DNA from: Acanthaster planci
Lineage: Eukaryota > Echinodermata > Asteroidea > Valvatida > Acanthasteridae
Length of the DNA: 64,000 nucleotides
Direction: 5' to 3'
Assembly (NCBI RefSeq): GCF_001949145.1
Contig: NW_019091369.1
Span: 2,229,330 to 2,293,329, forward strand
Positions 40,101 to 48,569 of the stretch are shown piece by piece. Numbering within the stretch: the first letter of the stretch is position 1; each line of letters starts with the position of its first letter. Position numbers and translations under genes: made by a program. The notes under the pieces are model-generated. The model had not been told where the DNA came from, did no database searches, and worked only from the letters and a program-made list of their open reading frames with translations.

Positions 40101-41741
40101 GGTTTTGTGTCTTCAGCTGCTTGCAGAATGTGAGCGCTCTGAAAAGCTTTCATCTTCTGTCAACCCATTTTTTATTTCTGGGATTTATGCTGCTTTAATA
40201 ATGTCAAGATCCTCCGCTTGATCCTTAACTAGAGCTGCACAAAAGCCACTGTTTTACCTTCTGCTTTTATCACTGTTGTACTCCGTAGACTGCTATGCAA
40301 GCTTAAACTTATGTTCATTGCTATGCAGCTGGGCTGTCTTGGGTTGAAGACACCATCTGCAAGAGGGTTTCTTTCCAAACCGTGCTCAAAAACAGAAAGT
40401 GGAAGAGCAAAATGAATTTGTTGACCTGAAGGCAAACCAAATAAGCACTCATCAAGAATAGAAAGCAGACTTGGCTATTTGCAATCCAACTTGTCCCACA
40501 TTTTGTTGCTGTTAAGCACTATACTTTGAAACAAGTTTTCCTATTTGGTGCTGTGTAAAAAGTCAATGTAGTAATTATGCTCAGGGACACGTGGTTCAGA
40601 GGGACCTCACTTTTTTAATTTAATGATTGAATGTGACTTTTCAAAGATGCAGAAACCAAGTGTTGGATGAAGATTTTGTAGCTCTCTGGTTTTGACTAAC
40701 TCAATGCCATTTTTCTGCTGTTATTAACACAGGCAGTCACCACTTAATTTTTTAAGCATTTCCTAATTTGGCAATTCTAATTAAAGCCAGCCAGTTATAG
40801 AATACGTGTACCATTTATTTGGCATTGGCAGCATTGATCACCTATGAATATCAACCCTCCACAACAAGGTATAACTCGGGCAAATCAGGCACTATACTAA
40901 GATGCCTGGTAGTCAAGCATTCAACCAAAGGAGAAACAGTCTGGTTTCCTATTAATTAGTGAGAATTGGCCTTTCCCTTAGCCTCAGAAGCATTTACACG
41001 GTAGTTATGGTGTAAACAGAGAGAACGATGATGCACTTGATTCAAACAGTACCCAACTCTGCCCCTATAGGTACTCCTGTGGTCCTTGGTTGAAAGGAGC
41101 AATCGCAGTAAAGTGTCCAGCTTAAGGACACGATGATGCACTTGATTCAAACAGTACCCATCTCTGGACCTATAGGTACTCCTTGGTTGAAAGGAGCAAT
41201 CGCAGTAAAGTGTCCAGCTTAAGGACACGATGATGCACTTGATTCAAACAGTACCCAACTCTGGCCCTATAGGTACTCCTTGGTTGAAAGGAGCAATCGC
41301 AGTAAAGTGTCCAGCCTAAGGACACGATGATGCACTTGATTCAAACAGTGCCCAACTCTGGACCTATAGGTACTCCTTGGTTGAAAGGAGCAATCGCAGT
41401 AAAGTGTCCAGCCTAAGGACACTCAAGCTGATGATCAAGTATTCAAATATTGGCCAGCCATATTGAATTGTTACATTCAAGCAAGCTTGTTGTTTTTTTT
41501 AAGAGAAAGGAAAATCAAGATTGTTCATTTTCTGGAGAATAAAATCTCACTCTTTTTTTTCTTGTTCCCCCCCCCACTTCTCTCATTGGTAGGCCAAGGA
41601 AGCACGACATATGTCTGCTTTGAGGATCGCAACTGGCACAACAGTTGCTTCAAATGCCAGAAGTGCCAAGTGTCGCTGGTCAACGAGTGCTTTGTCATGG
41701 ACGGCCAGGACATTGTCTGCCCCAACTGCGCCCAAGGCTGA
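946..41741 (+). CDS. Lmpt: Limpet/LIMPETin-type PET + six-LIM-domain protein, 5'-partial
   Basis: Seen: eight exons (946-1126, 1840-2076, 2703-2921, 31591-31791, 33673-33859, 34506-34675, 35137-35323, 41593-41741) join with matching phases to 509 residues plus TGA. Numbered from the first full codon: a Cys-rich pre-PET and PET region (about 1-139, with SLGYSWVPQGL and VPRLHTAGQKYRDRQLI) and six LIM domains from about residue 141 to the C-terminus. Exon 946 starts with one base of a split codon, so the true N-terminus lies upstream of the window. Known: PET-plus-six-LIM proteins (Drosophila Limpet, LIMPETin, C. elegans LIM-9) are scaffolds related to FHL and Prickle/Testin, often found in muscle or at actin structures; LIM domains bind proteins, with no catalysis. 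A 33-bp in-frame microexon at 37619-37651 would give 520 residues. Alternatives: Prickle and Testin have only three LIM domains, so they do not fit. Confidence 0.9.
1127..2702. other. Limpet introns between the PET exons and the LIM1 exon (1127-1839, 2077-2702)
   Basis: Two short introns of 713 and 626 bp around the second PET exon. I see no repeats or conserved elements of note in them. Confidence 0.6.
1840..2076 (+). CDS. Lmpt: Limpet exon: main body of PET domain
   Basis: The acceptor is ccaatgcag and the donor cag|gtgagt; both phases are 0 (79 codons). It encodes VEDFMNSLPNNQVPRLHTAG followed by the basic KYRDRQLILQMPRQD helix and an acidic linker ending KDYLKQDQ, which matches the PET consensus and the usual PET-to-LIM1 spacing. 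Confidence 0.9.
2703..2921 (+). CDS. Lmpt: Limpet exon: LIM1 plus first Cys pair of LIM2
   Basis: Phase 0 at both ends, 73 codons, donor gatgag|gtcagt. It carries all eight LIM1 ligands: CFKC, HPFC, CYTC, then C-x2-H (CERH). It then gives CIAC, the first zinc-binding pair of LIM2. The rest of LIM2 lies 28.7 kb downstream, so this exon boundary cuts the LIM2 first finger. The sequence is Prickle-like, as usual for LIM1 of PET proteins. Confidence 0.9.
3578..3813. repeat. Imperfect tandem duplication, about 134-bp unit, two copies
   Basis: Both copies start with atttcttcatttacttttgt (3578 and 3712), continue through agattgt...aagaata.tatct and end at tggcgccctctt.tgt. The spacing is 134 bp and divergence is about 15-20 per cent. 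There is no coding content. The CGCCCTCT word recurs just downstream in degraded form. Confidence 0.75.
5018..5085 (-). repeat. tRNA-derived SINE head (minus strand)
   Basis: Read on the minus strand, an A-box-like segment (GCTCGATTGGTGAAG) is followed by a B box GGTTCAAATCC (plus-strand ggatttgaacc, 5020-5030), the spacing of a pol III internal promoter. The acceptor stem does not pair, so it is not a functional tRNA gene. Confidence 0.45.
6318..6562. mobile_element. Miniature inverted-repeat element, family A copy 1
   Basis: The left end reads ttccagaaattaggggtcca and the right end is its inverted complement (tggacccctaatttctggaa). The body is about 190 bp with no coding capacity. The same sequence recurs at 12902-13107, so this is a dispersed family. 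A clear target-site duplication could not be fixed. Confidence 0.7.
8090..8185 (+). CDS. Candidate alternative first coding exon (PET-less isoform of Limpet)
   Basis: An ATG with G at -3 opens 32 codons (MSATERIPAH... to ...AAEQGK) that end exactly in phase 0 at a near-consensus donor gaaaa|gtaagt. The next canonical exon (31591) also starts in phase 0. The join would give a basic 32-residue leader followed by the half-LIM and LIM3-6, the FHL layout. Inference only: the 5' flank has no clear TATA box, and an alignment or a spliced read is lacking. Confidence 0.35.
8545..8760 (-). repeat. tRNA-derived SINE, about 215 bp (minus strand)
   Basis: On the minus strand a tRNA-like head with perfect B box GGTTCAAATCC (8698-8708) is followed by a body containing ttgtgcccttgggcaag, a word widely shared by animal tRNA-derived SINEs, and a tail through gatggactggtatcccgttc. 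No coding capacity. Confidence 0.6.
12902..13107. mobile_element. Miniature inverted-repeat element, family A copy 2 (right end deleted)
   Basis: Begins gggttattccaaaaattagg and tracks copy 1 through the shared segments gattttgtaagtt.agaacac and gatatttccatgtca. Most of the right inverted terminus is missing: about 45 bp relative to copy 1 are absent before the terminal tctggaattaccc. Confidence 0.7.
15190..15610 (+). promoter_or_regulatory. Candidate alternative promoter and non-coding first exon
   Basis: An unusually GC- and CpG-rich stretch for this intron (gcgcgcgtgtg, agcgtgcgccgag) with two inverted CCAAT boxes (ATTGG near 15390 and 15480), a short TG repeat, and a donor atttgacag|gtaggc at 15610/15611. 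Spliced to the 31591 exon, translation could start at the in-frame ATG 31621. The start coordinate is a guess. Confidence 0.3.
20285..20330 (-). repeat. Weak tRNA-derived B-box fragment
   Basis: The minus strand contains GGTTTAATTCC (plus ggaattaaacc, 20291-20301) preceded by GAGGTTGCA, like a degraded SINE head. No A box could be placed. Confidence 0.25.
22637..22705 (-). repeat. tRNA-derived SINE head (minus strand)
   Basis: Perfect B box GGTTCGAATCC on the minus strand (plus ggattcgaacc, 22639-22649) with a possible A box (TAGCACACTTCGG) upstream on that strand. No cloverleaf can be folded, so it is a SINE-like relic rather than a tRNA gene. Confidence 0.45.
27119..27151 (+). CDS. Candidate 33-bp cassette microexon in the LIM2-splitting intron
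   Basis: A T-rich tract ending tttttttgtgttcag and a gggcag|gtaaga donor enclose exactly 33 bp with no stop. Phase 0 at both ends is compatible with the flanking exons, and it encodes ASRKWGHPCGQ. Inclusion would insert 11 residues between the first Cys pair of LIM2 and the rest, which would disturb the finger. It may therefore be regulatory, used only by an alternative transcript, or fortuitous. Confidence 0.25.
27940..28200. mobile_element. Foldback element, about 55-bp inverted arms
   Basis: The left arm starts atatgtgacccactct and runs through gaaaatgagt.ttaagt and cgccagagccacttt. The right arm is its inverted complement, ending agagtgggtcacatat. The loop is about 150 bp and there is no coding capacity. 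The termini are typical of non-autonomous DNA transposons. Confidence 0.7.
29373..29532. mobile_element. 160-bp near-palindromic foldback element
   Basis: The arms are AGGGAGCGTTTCAT... and its inverted match ...ATGAAACGTTCCCT. Inside them, tatttactgcggtaccgctg pairs with cagcggtaccgcagtaaata. The two arms (about 65 bp each) leave a loop of only about 30 bp, so the whole unit folds into one hairpin. Confidence 0.75.
31309..31322. promoter_or_regulatory. Palindromic X-box (RFX-type) motif
   Basis: GTTGCCGTGGCAAC has two perfect inverted half-sites and differs from the consensus GTTGCCATGGCAAC at one spacer base. It lies 268 bp upstream of the LIM2 exon, where a promoter for a half-LIM isoform would be expected. 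Known: RFX factors bind such sites, often at ciliary genes. Use in vivo is not shown. Confidence 0.4.
31591..31791 (+). CDS. Lmpt: Limpet exon: remainder of LIM2 (FHL half-LIM equivalent)
   Basis: The acceptor is ctcgtcttag and the donor tccaag|gtaatg; phase 0 at both ends, 67 codons. It encodes the HPGHFCCNHC core, YILRENNPHCIPC and NTCAECNQKIG. Known: the YILRE..NP.C..C segment corresponds to the N-terminal half-LIM of FHL proteins. An in-frame ATG at 31621 (G at -3 and +4) could start a half-LIM isoform. Confidence 0.92.
31792..33672. other. Limpet intron between LIM2 and LIM3 exons
   Basis: 1.9 kb. Contains a GC-rich block at about 32240-32530 listed separately. The remainder is AT-rich with no visible gene. 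Confidence 0.7.
32240..32530. repeat. GC-rich block with repeated gcggtttata words, possible DNA-transposon remnant
   Basis: taagccgcggtttataca and gtgcggtttataatg repeat within 60 bp and resemble the sub-terminal repeats of pogo/Tigger-like elements. A CpG-rich stretch (cgccgcggcc, ccggcgcagcgcag) with two ATTGG boxes and a gtaagt donor at 32525 follows. It could instead be a small promoter. I cannot decide. Confidence 0.3.
33673..33859 (+). CDS. Lmpt: Limpet exon: LIM3 with expanded inter-finger spacer
   Basis: Enters in phase 0 after tctctgaag; the donor is cctg|gtacag, leaving one base. It encodes DLSFKNQHYHESC then FETRYT then CHFC. Between the last ligand of finger 1 (HESC) and the first of finger 2 (CHFC) there are six residues instead of the near-invariant two. 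The remaining ligands (CSTC, then QACGEIL leading into LIM4) are normal. Confidence 0.9.
33860..35136. other. Limpet introns flanking the LIM4 exon (33860-34505, 34676-35136)
   Basis: Two introns of 646 and 461 bp. No repeats or motifs that I can support. Confidence 0.6.
34506..34675 (+). CDS. Lmpt: Limpet exon: LIM4
   Basis: Acceptor ttcttgtag; two bases complete the Gly codon split with the previous exon; donor gacag|gtaggc, phase 0. It encodes LGFQGKEWHDKCFRCKVC and YCTKCYEDTFGIKCTGCGQ, giving canonical LIM spacing (HDKC-FR-CKVC). One exon per LIM domain is the FHL-family pattern. Confidence 0.92.
35137..35323 (+). CDS. Lmpt: Limpet exon: LIM5
   Basis: Acceptor ctcctctgcag, donor atcgtcg|gtaagg (ends with one base of a codon). 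It encodes ISSGGLSYQKKPWHRDCFCC, SGCSKSLW and YCADCYGEKFARRC, ending in CSACLKPIV. It can join to either the 37619 microexon or the 41593 exon without a frame change. Confidence 0.92.
36654..36663. promoter_or_regulatory. Consensus MEF2-binding motif
   Basis: CTATTTTTAG matches CTAWWWWTAG exactly. FHL/Limpet-family genes are commonly expressed in muscle, where MEF2 acts, so an intronic enhancer is plausible. A second match to the looser consensus, TTATTTTTAG, lies at 10830-10839. Single 10-mers arise often by chance. Confidence 0.3.
37225..37283 (+). repeat. tRNA-like A/B-box pair (SINE relic)
   Basis: An A-box-like TAGCTCGTGGGTTGAG (from 37228) is followed 30 bp later by GGTCCACGTCC (37271-37281), the usual internal pol III promoter arrangement. 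Stems do not pair well. Confidence 0.35.
37619..37651 (+). CDS. Lmpt: Limpet candidate 33-bp cassette microexon between LIM5 and LIM6
   Basis: A strong polypyrimidine tract and ttcttcag precede it, and tctg|gtaagg follows. Length is 33 bp with the same split-codon phase at both ends as the flanking exons, so inclusion adds 11 residues (core GGAASGDATS) and skipping keeps frame. The encoded stretch is a flexible Gly/Ala/Ser linker, as expected in an inter-domain insert. FHL proteins lack an insert here, so it is probably alternatively spliced. Confidence 0.6.
41025..41422. repeat. Minisatellite: four copies of a 97-bp unit
   Basis: Units begin acgatgatgcacttgattca at 41025, 41130, 41227 and 41324 and end near cagc.taaggac. 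The first copy is 105 bp because of a small insertion; the others are 97 bp and nearly identical. It lies 170 bp upstream of the terminal LIM6 exon. The 97-bp period is not divisible by three and both strands are non-coding. Confidence 0.9.
41593..41741 (+). CDS. Lmpt: Limpet terminal coding exon: LIM6 and stop
   Basis: Acceptor tcattggtag; two bases complete a Gly codon from the exon at 35323 or 37651. It encodes FEDRNWHNSCFKCQKC and a final CPNCAQG followed by TGA at 41739-41741. The FEDR.WH..CF segment is the hallmark of the last LIM of FHL/Limpet proteins. A minisatellite lies 170 bp upstream in the intron. Confidence 0.93.
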
Positions 41742-44700
41742 TGGGAAAGACTGACACAGACAAACGAACCTGGAGGTTTACATTTTGGCTGCAATTTTCC
41801 TTATTTTTTTAATTTTTCTTCCCCAAGTTTGGGATTGAAAGCCCTGCTCCTCAGAGTTTCTCCCAACCAAAACTCTAGAATGTGTTTGGGAAATGTACTA
41901 ATTAGAAAAAAACTAACCTTACATGGACAAATGTGTGGAACAGAAGAGCCGTGAAAGATTGAAACTTTGCAACTTGCCACAAATAGGCCACAACCAACCC
42001 TGTGTTGAAGTCCAAGCTGCACTACATAGGATACTAGACTAGAGCAAATCAGTGGAATGTGGTGGGGGGGTGATGTCTAGTTGGAGCTAGAGCAGAACTT
42101 TTCTCAGAATTGGTAATCGTTGGTAAAAGCAAAGTGGTATCTTTAAATCCCCCCATGTGGACACTCAGTGTTTGACAATCCTGTACATAGCCACTTTAAT
42201 GAAAGACTGAGAGAGTCTTAACTTCTCTCCAGATGGCACCCTCTTGAGCACCAGTGGATTAATGGTGAATTTGTGGACGTTCACCTGATCTGAACTTTGG
42301 GAAAACGACATTCGATATCCATTCACTTGGCAGCTATTTATGGAAACTGATGCTACACAGTTTCTTTGGTCATTTAATGCGTAAGAGAAATTTATGTGAG
42401 CAATAGCCTTTGAGATAGTTCTGGTGGTATTAAAAAAAAAATGGGGTCATCTCAGCAGAGATGTCGCACATTAAAATAAATGTTCCAACAGGTTAGTTGG
42501 CCTCCGGTTTAAATTTAGACTCATTTGTGTGGCAGGCTGGTTTTATCTTGTAATCTTTTACCCAGGATATTTGACTTAAAGTTGATTAGCTTGGCAGCTC
42601 TAAGAAAGTGCCCTGTGGGTTTGTTTGGTTTTTTTGTCATGTTGATTTTTCTCCCAGATGAAAAGACTTGAATATGCAACGGAATGAGAATGCTGCTAAA
42701 GAAAGTAGTGTAATTTAATCTAAATGATATTAATAATTGTTGGCTTTTCTACATGTATGTCAGATCTACGCAACCCATTCTGAGAACCACTCCAAGTTCG
42801 GCAAACAATCAAGTGATCATATGAATGTATTGAGTGAAATGCTGTGGTTAAAACAATGAACAAGATATTTAAAATATCTACTTCCTCACCCGTGTCTAAA
42901 TTCTGAAATCTGCTGAACAAAAGATAAAAAGACTTGTATTTTGAAAAAAAATGAATGTAGCACTGATCTGTAATTTTTTGTGGACTGCTAAGGAAGTACT
43001 TTTAAAATGTGCACAGGGTGGAAAGCCAGCACCAATGTAATTAATGTGTTTTCCTAAAACATTTTCATTAGCGATTGTTCCATTTTACCATAGACTAATT
43101 GTACGTTTTTTTTAATGTGGGATTCAAAACTATGTGCTCTTTTCCAGTTGTTGCTCGAATTTGGTCTGTGGAAATCCCTTGTTGGCATTCAGTGAAGGAC
43201 TTTTTTTCTGGTTTGTATTTATTGCCGCTCAGTGTTCCCAAATGAACTTGTTAACAAGTAGTGTACATAATGTAGGGTAGGCCTGTAATGTGTTTTAATT
43301 AAAGAAACGTTTATGCAACCTTTCTTTCAGTTATGCAGGAACTCTACTTGTGAGGATATCAACCTCACTTTTGCTAGCGTTCCCTGGACAATTCAAATTG
43401 CACTTTAAAAGAAAGAAAAATTCTCAAAATTTGACTTTAAAAGAGTGTAGCATGTCTGAAGTACTTCAAAATCGTTCTTTAACCAAGTTTAAATCTTGAA
43501 ACACCAACCATGTATAAAAATCCAGTACTTTAAGATTTGAGAAAAACATGATTTGAATGTTGCAATCTCTCATCAGAAATGCGGAGTATGTGGTATTCAT
43601 AGGAAATTATTTCATGAACAAGAACAAAATCTATCTATCTGTCTATCTTGTGGTGTCTTGTATGAACAAGTGATAAAGTCTGCATAACAACTTAGAAAAG
43701 TGACTTCACGCCACACTAAAAAGTTTCAATTGTTACCACTTTTACAGTACTTAATTGAGGACTTCTTCCAATTTTGTTATTTCTGAGATTTTGATAAGTG
43801 AATTAAGAGAAAACTGATCAAGTTAATTATAAATTGTTATCAGAACCGTGAAAGGCACTTCTGCTGGTTTCGTTTACTCAACAAAGTATAGCTTTCTTCC
43901 ACAAAAGCGCAAAGATAAATGATAAATTATGCAAATTTCATGAGCAAGAGGTCGTATCATTTGCATAATGTATTATTTTTGTTTATATGAGGAGTTTGTC
44001 AGATAGAAAATATAAAGTGTTCCATTTCACAGAATTGCTTAGCCATTTCTTCAAAACTGAGCATGGTTGTCAACTAGATGTATCATAAGCTGTATTATAT
44101 TGCCTGGTACCCACTTTTTGGTTTTGGTTTTGTTTTGTTTTAAAGATAAGCCAGGTTTGCTTAACCAGTTTTAAAGCACTTCTGTGAAATGGGTTGAATG
44201 TTTAATTTTTCTCTATTTAACTAACAAGACACTTAAACAAGGCTGCCAGTGATTCAACAGAAACAAAGAAATTTGTTAATTTGTTAGAAAATCCTTTGAA
44301 CTTAAAAACATTTATCTTTTATTTTTTAGTTTTTTAATGGATTATGTAATTGACTGCTACTTTTTTGGCAGCTTGCAAAAGTGATGTAGGCAATAACAGT
44401 GTGCTTTATATTTAGTTTTTGCAATTTTTGAATTTGTTTCTGCTCTGAACGGTAAAGATTTCCCCTCTGCAATCAGCAGTCACCGGGTGGCCTACAGGGT
44501 TTGGCAAGAACAGGTAAAATCTAAAAAAACCACAAAAGAAGTGTCACAAAATAGAATTGTCATCATTCACTGTTTGGTCGAGCTGAATATGAAACAAGTA
44601 TTGAAGAACGAAATTACATCATTTCTGATTTACCGCCATGAACTTACGTCCTCTGATTTGCCAATCAAAAAAGGAAAATCAGATGGCATATGACAAGCGT

Positions 44701-45550
44701 TTTGCCAACCTCATATTATCACTTTTTGGAAAGGGTATTTCAGTCTTACCCACTACTTCTTTGTGATTGTAAAAGACAAAGCTGGTGTCTTTATTTTATT
44801 GAGAGCAATTCAGATATTAAAATTCTTCAATCTTTGACCGCATCTTTACCGCACTAAATTAGATGTATGTTTTTTGCCATGTCAAGTTCTTTCATACCCA
44901 AATTGCATATATTTGACACTAAAAAGATTTTTAATCTATTCACTTCGGTTGCAGAATTTTTAACAAGTTAACTTATCTTTTAAAATGTTACTTTTGAAGT
45001 ATAGGATGCTATTTTTGTTCCTTGCGTACAGAATTAATATTACAAAGAAAATAGATAGCTAAGAAAAGACATTGTCTGAAATTTTCTCCCATGGAATGTG
45101 TCTTGATGAATAAGCAAATATGTAAATTTTTGTGGTGAATTATGCATGAGGTTTTTCCACGTAGATGTATTTCCTTTATCTAGTACTGTAGCTTGGTCCT
45201 GCAATTATCAGTACTTTAGACATCACTGAAAGAAATTAGGCACATTTTTAAAACTTGAAGATGAGTGATTTTGAAATCGGTCATGTTTACGTAAAACTCC
45301 TAGATGCCAAAATGTTCGTCTCATTTATCAAGTGATAAAAATGCACAGATTTTTGGTAACGTCTGGTATATTGAGACGAGCATTAAGTTGGCACTGTCAG
45401 ATGAACAAAGTGAAATGACAGATTTCTGCTGAAAAGTTTTTATTGTTATTATCGGATTAGTTTGATAATTTAGGTAAGGACTTTTTTGTGGACAGAATAT
45501 TTTCCCTGGATTTGGAATTGCAATAAAGAATTGAGTGACAATCACTACTG
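41742..45550 (+). other. Probable long 3' UTR of the Limpet gene
   Basis: AT-rich, no coding frames, and no visible splice sites after the stop. AATAAA occurs at 42475-42480 (with GT-rich sequence after it) and at 45522-45527 followed by ggtgtgtattttgtt. The second is the best distal polyadenylation site; the first would give a short form of about 760 nt. Confidence 0.45.
45522..45527 (+). terminator. Candidate distal polyadenylation signal
   Basis: AATAAA with a GT-rich downstream element (aggtgtgtattttgtta) about 25 bp later. It is the last such combination before the promoter-like region of the next gene. Confidence 0.4.
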
Positions 45551-46090
45551 AGGTGTGTATTTTGTTAGTAAATTGCTGAACTTTTATCATAGAAAAAGAC
45601 TCACTCAGTTAATTAAACAGTAGAATTGCCCCAAGACTGTTGAATCTTTTTTTTTTTAATGATTAGTCCGGGATTGGTGATGTCAGGTTGGACAAAAAAA
45701 GGAAATGGGCCACAAATTTACTCGACACTATTTTCTAAAAGAGTGAGAAATATCCATATTCCCCTCCTCTTGCTCCCTAACCCCTCCCACCCCGTCGCAA
45801 ATCCAGAAGAAAACGGTCAAGGTTGTTATCCGACGCACGTATCGCATAAGTTGATTGCACCGGTACTTTTAAGCCAACGAATTTGACGTGACTCCTTCAA
45901 CGACACTCCCCCCCCCCGAGCCCTTGGCCGTGGCTCATTTCTAATACGCTCACCCATTGCTAGCTGAGTCGACAGGAATAGACAAGCAACACTTTAAAAC
46001 CAATCACTGATTAATTTGCAATCGTTACTTGACTTACTTGCAACGATTGCCCGCTGCCATGTTCCAATTATAGCAGCCGATTACATAACG
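45551..46090. other. Intergenic spacer
   Basis: Between the presumed end of the Limpet transcript and the next promoter. Poly-C and poly-T runs, no coding signal. Confidence 0.5.
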
Positions 46091-46179
46091 CGCCGTGGCT
46101 CAAATCAGTAGAACTCCGGCCAATAATTGATCCGCACATGCGCAGTACCACGTTGCCGTACAACAGGTTTGTCACCATG
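46091..46179 (+). promoter_or_regulatory. Candidate promoter of the NACHT-WD40 gene
   Basis: A CpG-richer stretch with CCAAT (46120-46124), an NRF1-like site CGCACATGCGCA (46133-46144; one mismatch to the palindromic consensus) and an imperfect X-box half (gttgcc near 46152). It sits upstream of a transcribed-looking segment ending in a perfect donor. No TATA box. Confidence 0.4.
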
Positions 46180-46410
46180 TTGGAAACCGAGGACGCACGA
46201 AACTAAATATACACACGTGAGAAGGACGAGATCGATAACGCGGAAATTCTCAGTTTGTTTGCTCATAGAAAACACCGGTGTCTGGTTTGCAGTATGTAGA
46301 GTAATATGAGAGCTGTGCCATGGTCGTTTATGGCGAAATGAAGTTGCTGCTTTGTACTTGGCAAGTTCGAATATTGTGTTCGTGATTAGCGGTATTGTGT
46401 AGCGATCCAG
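46180..46410 (+). other. Candidate non-coding first exon of the NACHT-WD40 gene
   Basis: Ends gcgatccag|gtaagt, a perfect splice donor. Short ATG frames in it stop quickly, consistent with a 5' UTR exon. The best partner acceptor is ctattttttttttgcctag, ending at 48338. The 5' boundary is arbitrary. Confidence 0.4.
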
Positions 46411-48338
46411 GTAAGTCTGGGTGCACATGTAGGCCTACTAAATAGGCTAATTGTAAGTTAGCTGTTTGGAAATAGTGGTTTGTGGAACTTAACTTCTTCC
46501 TTCCTCCGTGATTGGACCGCCTCGCTCAGAAAAGCTAGGCCCACATGTACGTACAATCACGCACCAGGTATTTTCATGGTAACTAATATTGGTGTTACGA
46601 AACGTTGGAGCCGCCAGAACATCGTTCAGAAGACAATTTTTTTTTGGTCATGGTTTTTGTGGTGCGTAAAGGTCAAAGTTGTACTCGGCCCCATTTTATC
46701 TCAATATGTTTTACCTTGATTAGAAGGCTTTGAAGTTGCTTTCAAATGACAGGCCTAAATCTCCCACCTTGCAGAACGGAAGTTATGTTAAACTCAGCTA
46801 TGTGCATGTTTCGATGACCTTTAAAATATTTACTGAGAAATAACATGCAATTTCAAATATCTGTATCTCATAATGTGGAACTGGAATTTATAGGAAGGGG
46901 AGTGAATTAGGATTTCTCCCAACCCTAGGGGGCTCTCAGCACCCCTCTTCCCTCATCGCAACAGTGGATTTGAGCTGATAATGTGCAAGGTAATTAGTCA
47001 TAATATTTCAGTTTTCTTCTTTAATGCAAATCTAGTCCAACATGTACCGCAGGTACGATGCAGAAATAAAGTCAAGGTACATTTAAGTATATTCAGTAAT
47101 AGGCCTATTTTTCTGAAATTGGGATTTCTGTGAACGTTGCCATGTCATTTTGTGGGTCGAATCATGGAGGTAGGAATAAATATTTTTGGCCAAAAGGATT
47201 ACCGCAGATTCAAAGTTTTTAAAGTTAAGTAATGTCCGTAGATTCTGCAAATCTGCACATTCTCATTTTTAATACAAGTACCCTTTCGGTATTTATCAAG
47301 GTCAAATACGATGGTCACAAAAATATTAGAAATAGCATTGGGCCTATCAGGAATAGTGCCACCAATGTCTGGGTCCATGAATCCAGCTACTATAGGCCTA
47401 CAGCAGGAAGAAATGCTCTGAGGAATTTCTGTCCAGTTTTTAGGTATTCTTTAAGTGAATAAATTCCTGGTTATTTTCACCAACAATTAACTTAGATGTT
47501 AAAAACTGATTTTTGCCCCAGATTAAAATCCCAAGATTTTGTTTAGTATCATATTCCAAAGCTTAGTACAAGTAAAAATACGGTATTCGACAAGCAAGCA
47601 AGGTTACATGAAAACATTTCTGAAATTGTTGCCCCCACAAATGAGTTTGCCCCTTCTCTCCCCCCCTGCAAAAAATGGTTCTGGATCAACCCCCCCGAAA
47701 GAAAGAGTCTTCAGTGCTCAAATCACGCAACTAATCCCCAAGAAAAATCCCCTGGCAACTACACCATACATGTACATGCACGCTCCTAAATCCTGACCCC
47801 TCCGAAGCCGTACAATCCACAATACAACTGTCACAGGGTCATAATCAGCCGATTGTCGCATCATGAATTATTCATGAGTATTGCTGCCAGCAGCTGCCTC
47901 ACTGGACAATTTACAGCATTAGCCAGGGCAAAGGAAAGGAGATTCTTATACAGTGTAATCCCATGCCAACAAATACGGCGATTAAAGGAAAATGGCAGTC
48001 CAACACTTTCTTTAATAGTGTTTGTAGTATTGCTGTTTGCAACTGTATCTCCGTAGTATCTCTGTTACGTAGGTGCTTACAAATAGTTCTCCATTACTTT
48101 ATTGACTTTGCTCTTTGAAGGGTAGACAAGATAAATTTGCAAACAACATTCCTGGGTTGTAGTCCACCTGTTGGCCCACAATGCTATCTAGATGACAACA
48201 TGACGTTTATAGAAATTAATTTTATCTTGGTGTTTGAAGAAAATTTGATGCCGAGTGCTGGAACAGTGGAAGGAAGCGTGCCATGATATTAGTGTAATTT
48301 TTCTGGAGTAATGTGGTGCACTATTTTTTTTTGCCTAG
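46411..48338. other. Putative 5' UTR intron
   Basis: Between the gtaagt donor at 46411 and the pyrimidine-rich acceptor at 48338. AT-rich with poly-C patches near 47660-47700 that look like old repeat debris. No coding signal. Confidence 0.4.
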
Positions 48339-48569
48339 ATTGTGTGTACATGTACTTGCCGTCTTCCACTGGACCCGATCTTTTTGCAAGTTTGTTAAAG
48401 ATGAACTGCATTGCAGCGTGCATATTGGAAGCTTAACAATGGAAATAATCTGCTGTCATGAAGACTGTTAGTCAGTTTGCACAGCAGTTGCCTTCCAACA
48501 TCTACAGGATGATTTATTTGTGCTGGAATACTGATTAGCGATGTTGTAGCAAAGCTTGACACTGAAGTA

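Larger units (their letters stand above)
35324..41592. other. 6.3-kb Limpet intron region between LIM5 and LIM6 exons
   Basis: Split by the 37619-37651 microexon. Holds a consensus MEF2 site (36654), a SINE-like A/B-box pair (37225) and a four-copy minisatellite (41025). Otherwise unique AT-rich sequence without coding signals. Confidence 0.7.

Noticed and set aside
40956-41228. 90-codon minus-strand repeat-containing frame
   Set aside because: Produced by the minisatellite; the period is not a multiple of three and the frame does not run through all copies.
41025-41422. CRISPR-like array
   Set aside because: The units are contiguous 97-bp tandem copies without unique spacers, in an animal intron: a minisatellite.
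46150-46166. X-box near the NACHT-WD40 promoter (gttgccgtacaac)
   Set aside because: Only the first half-site fits; the second half deviates at two core positions.
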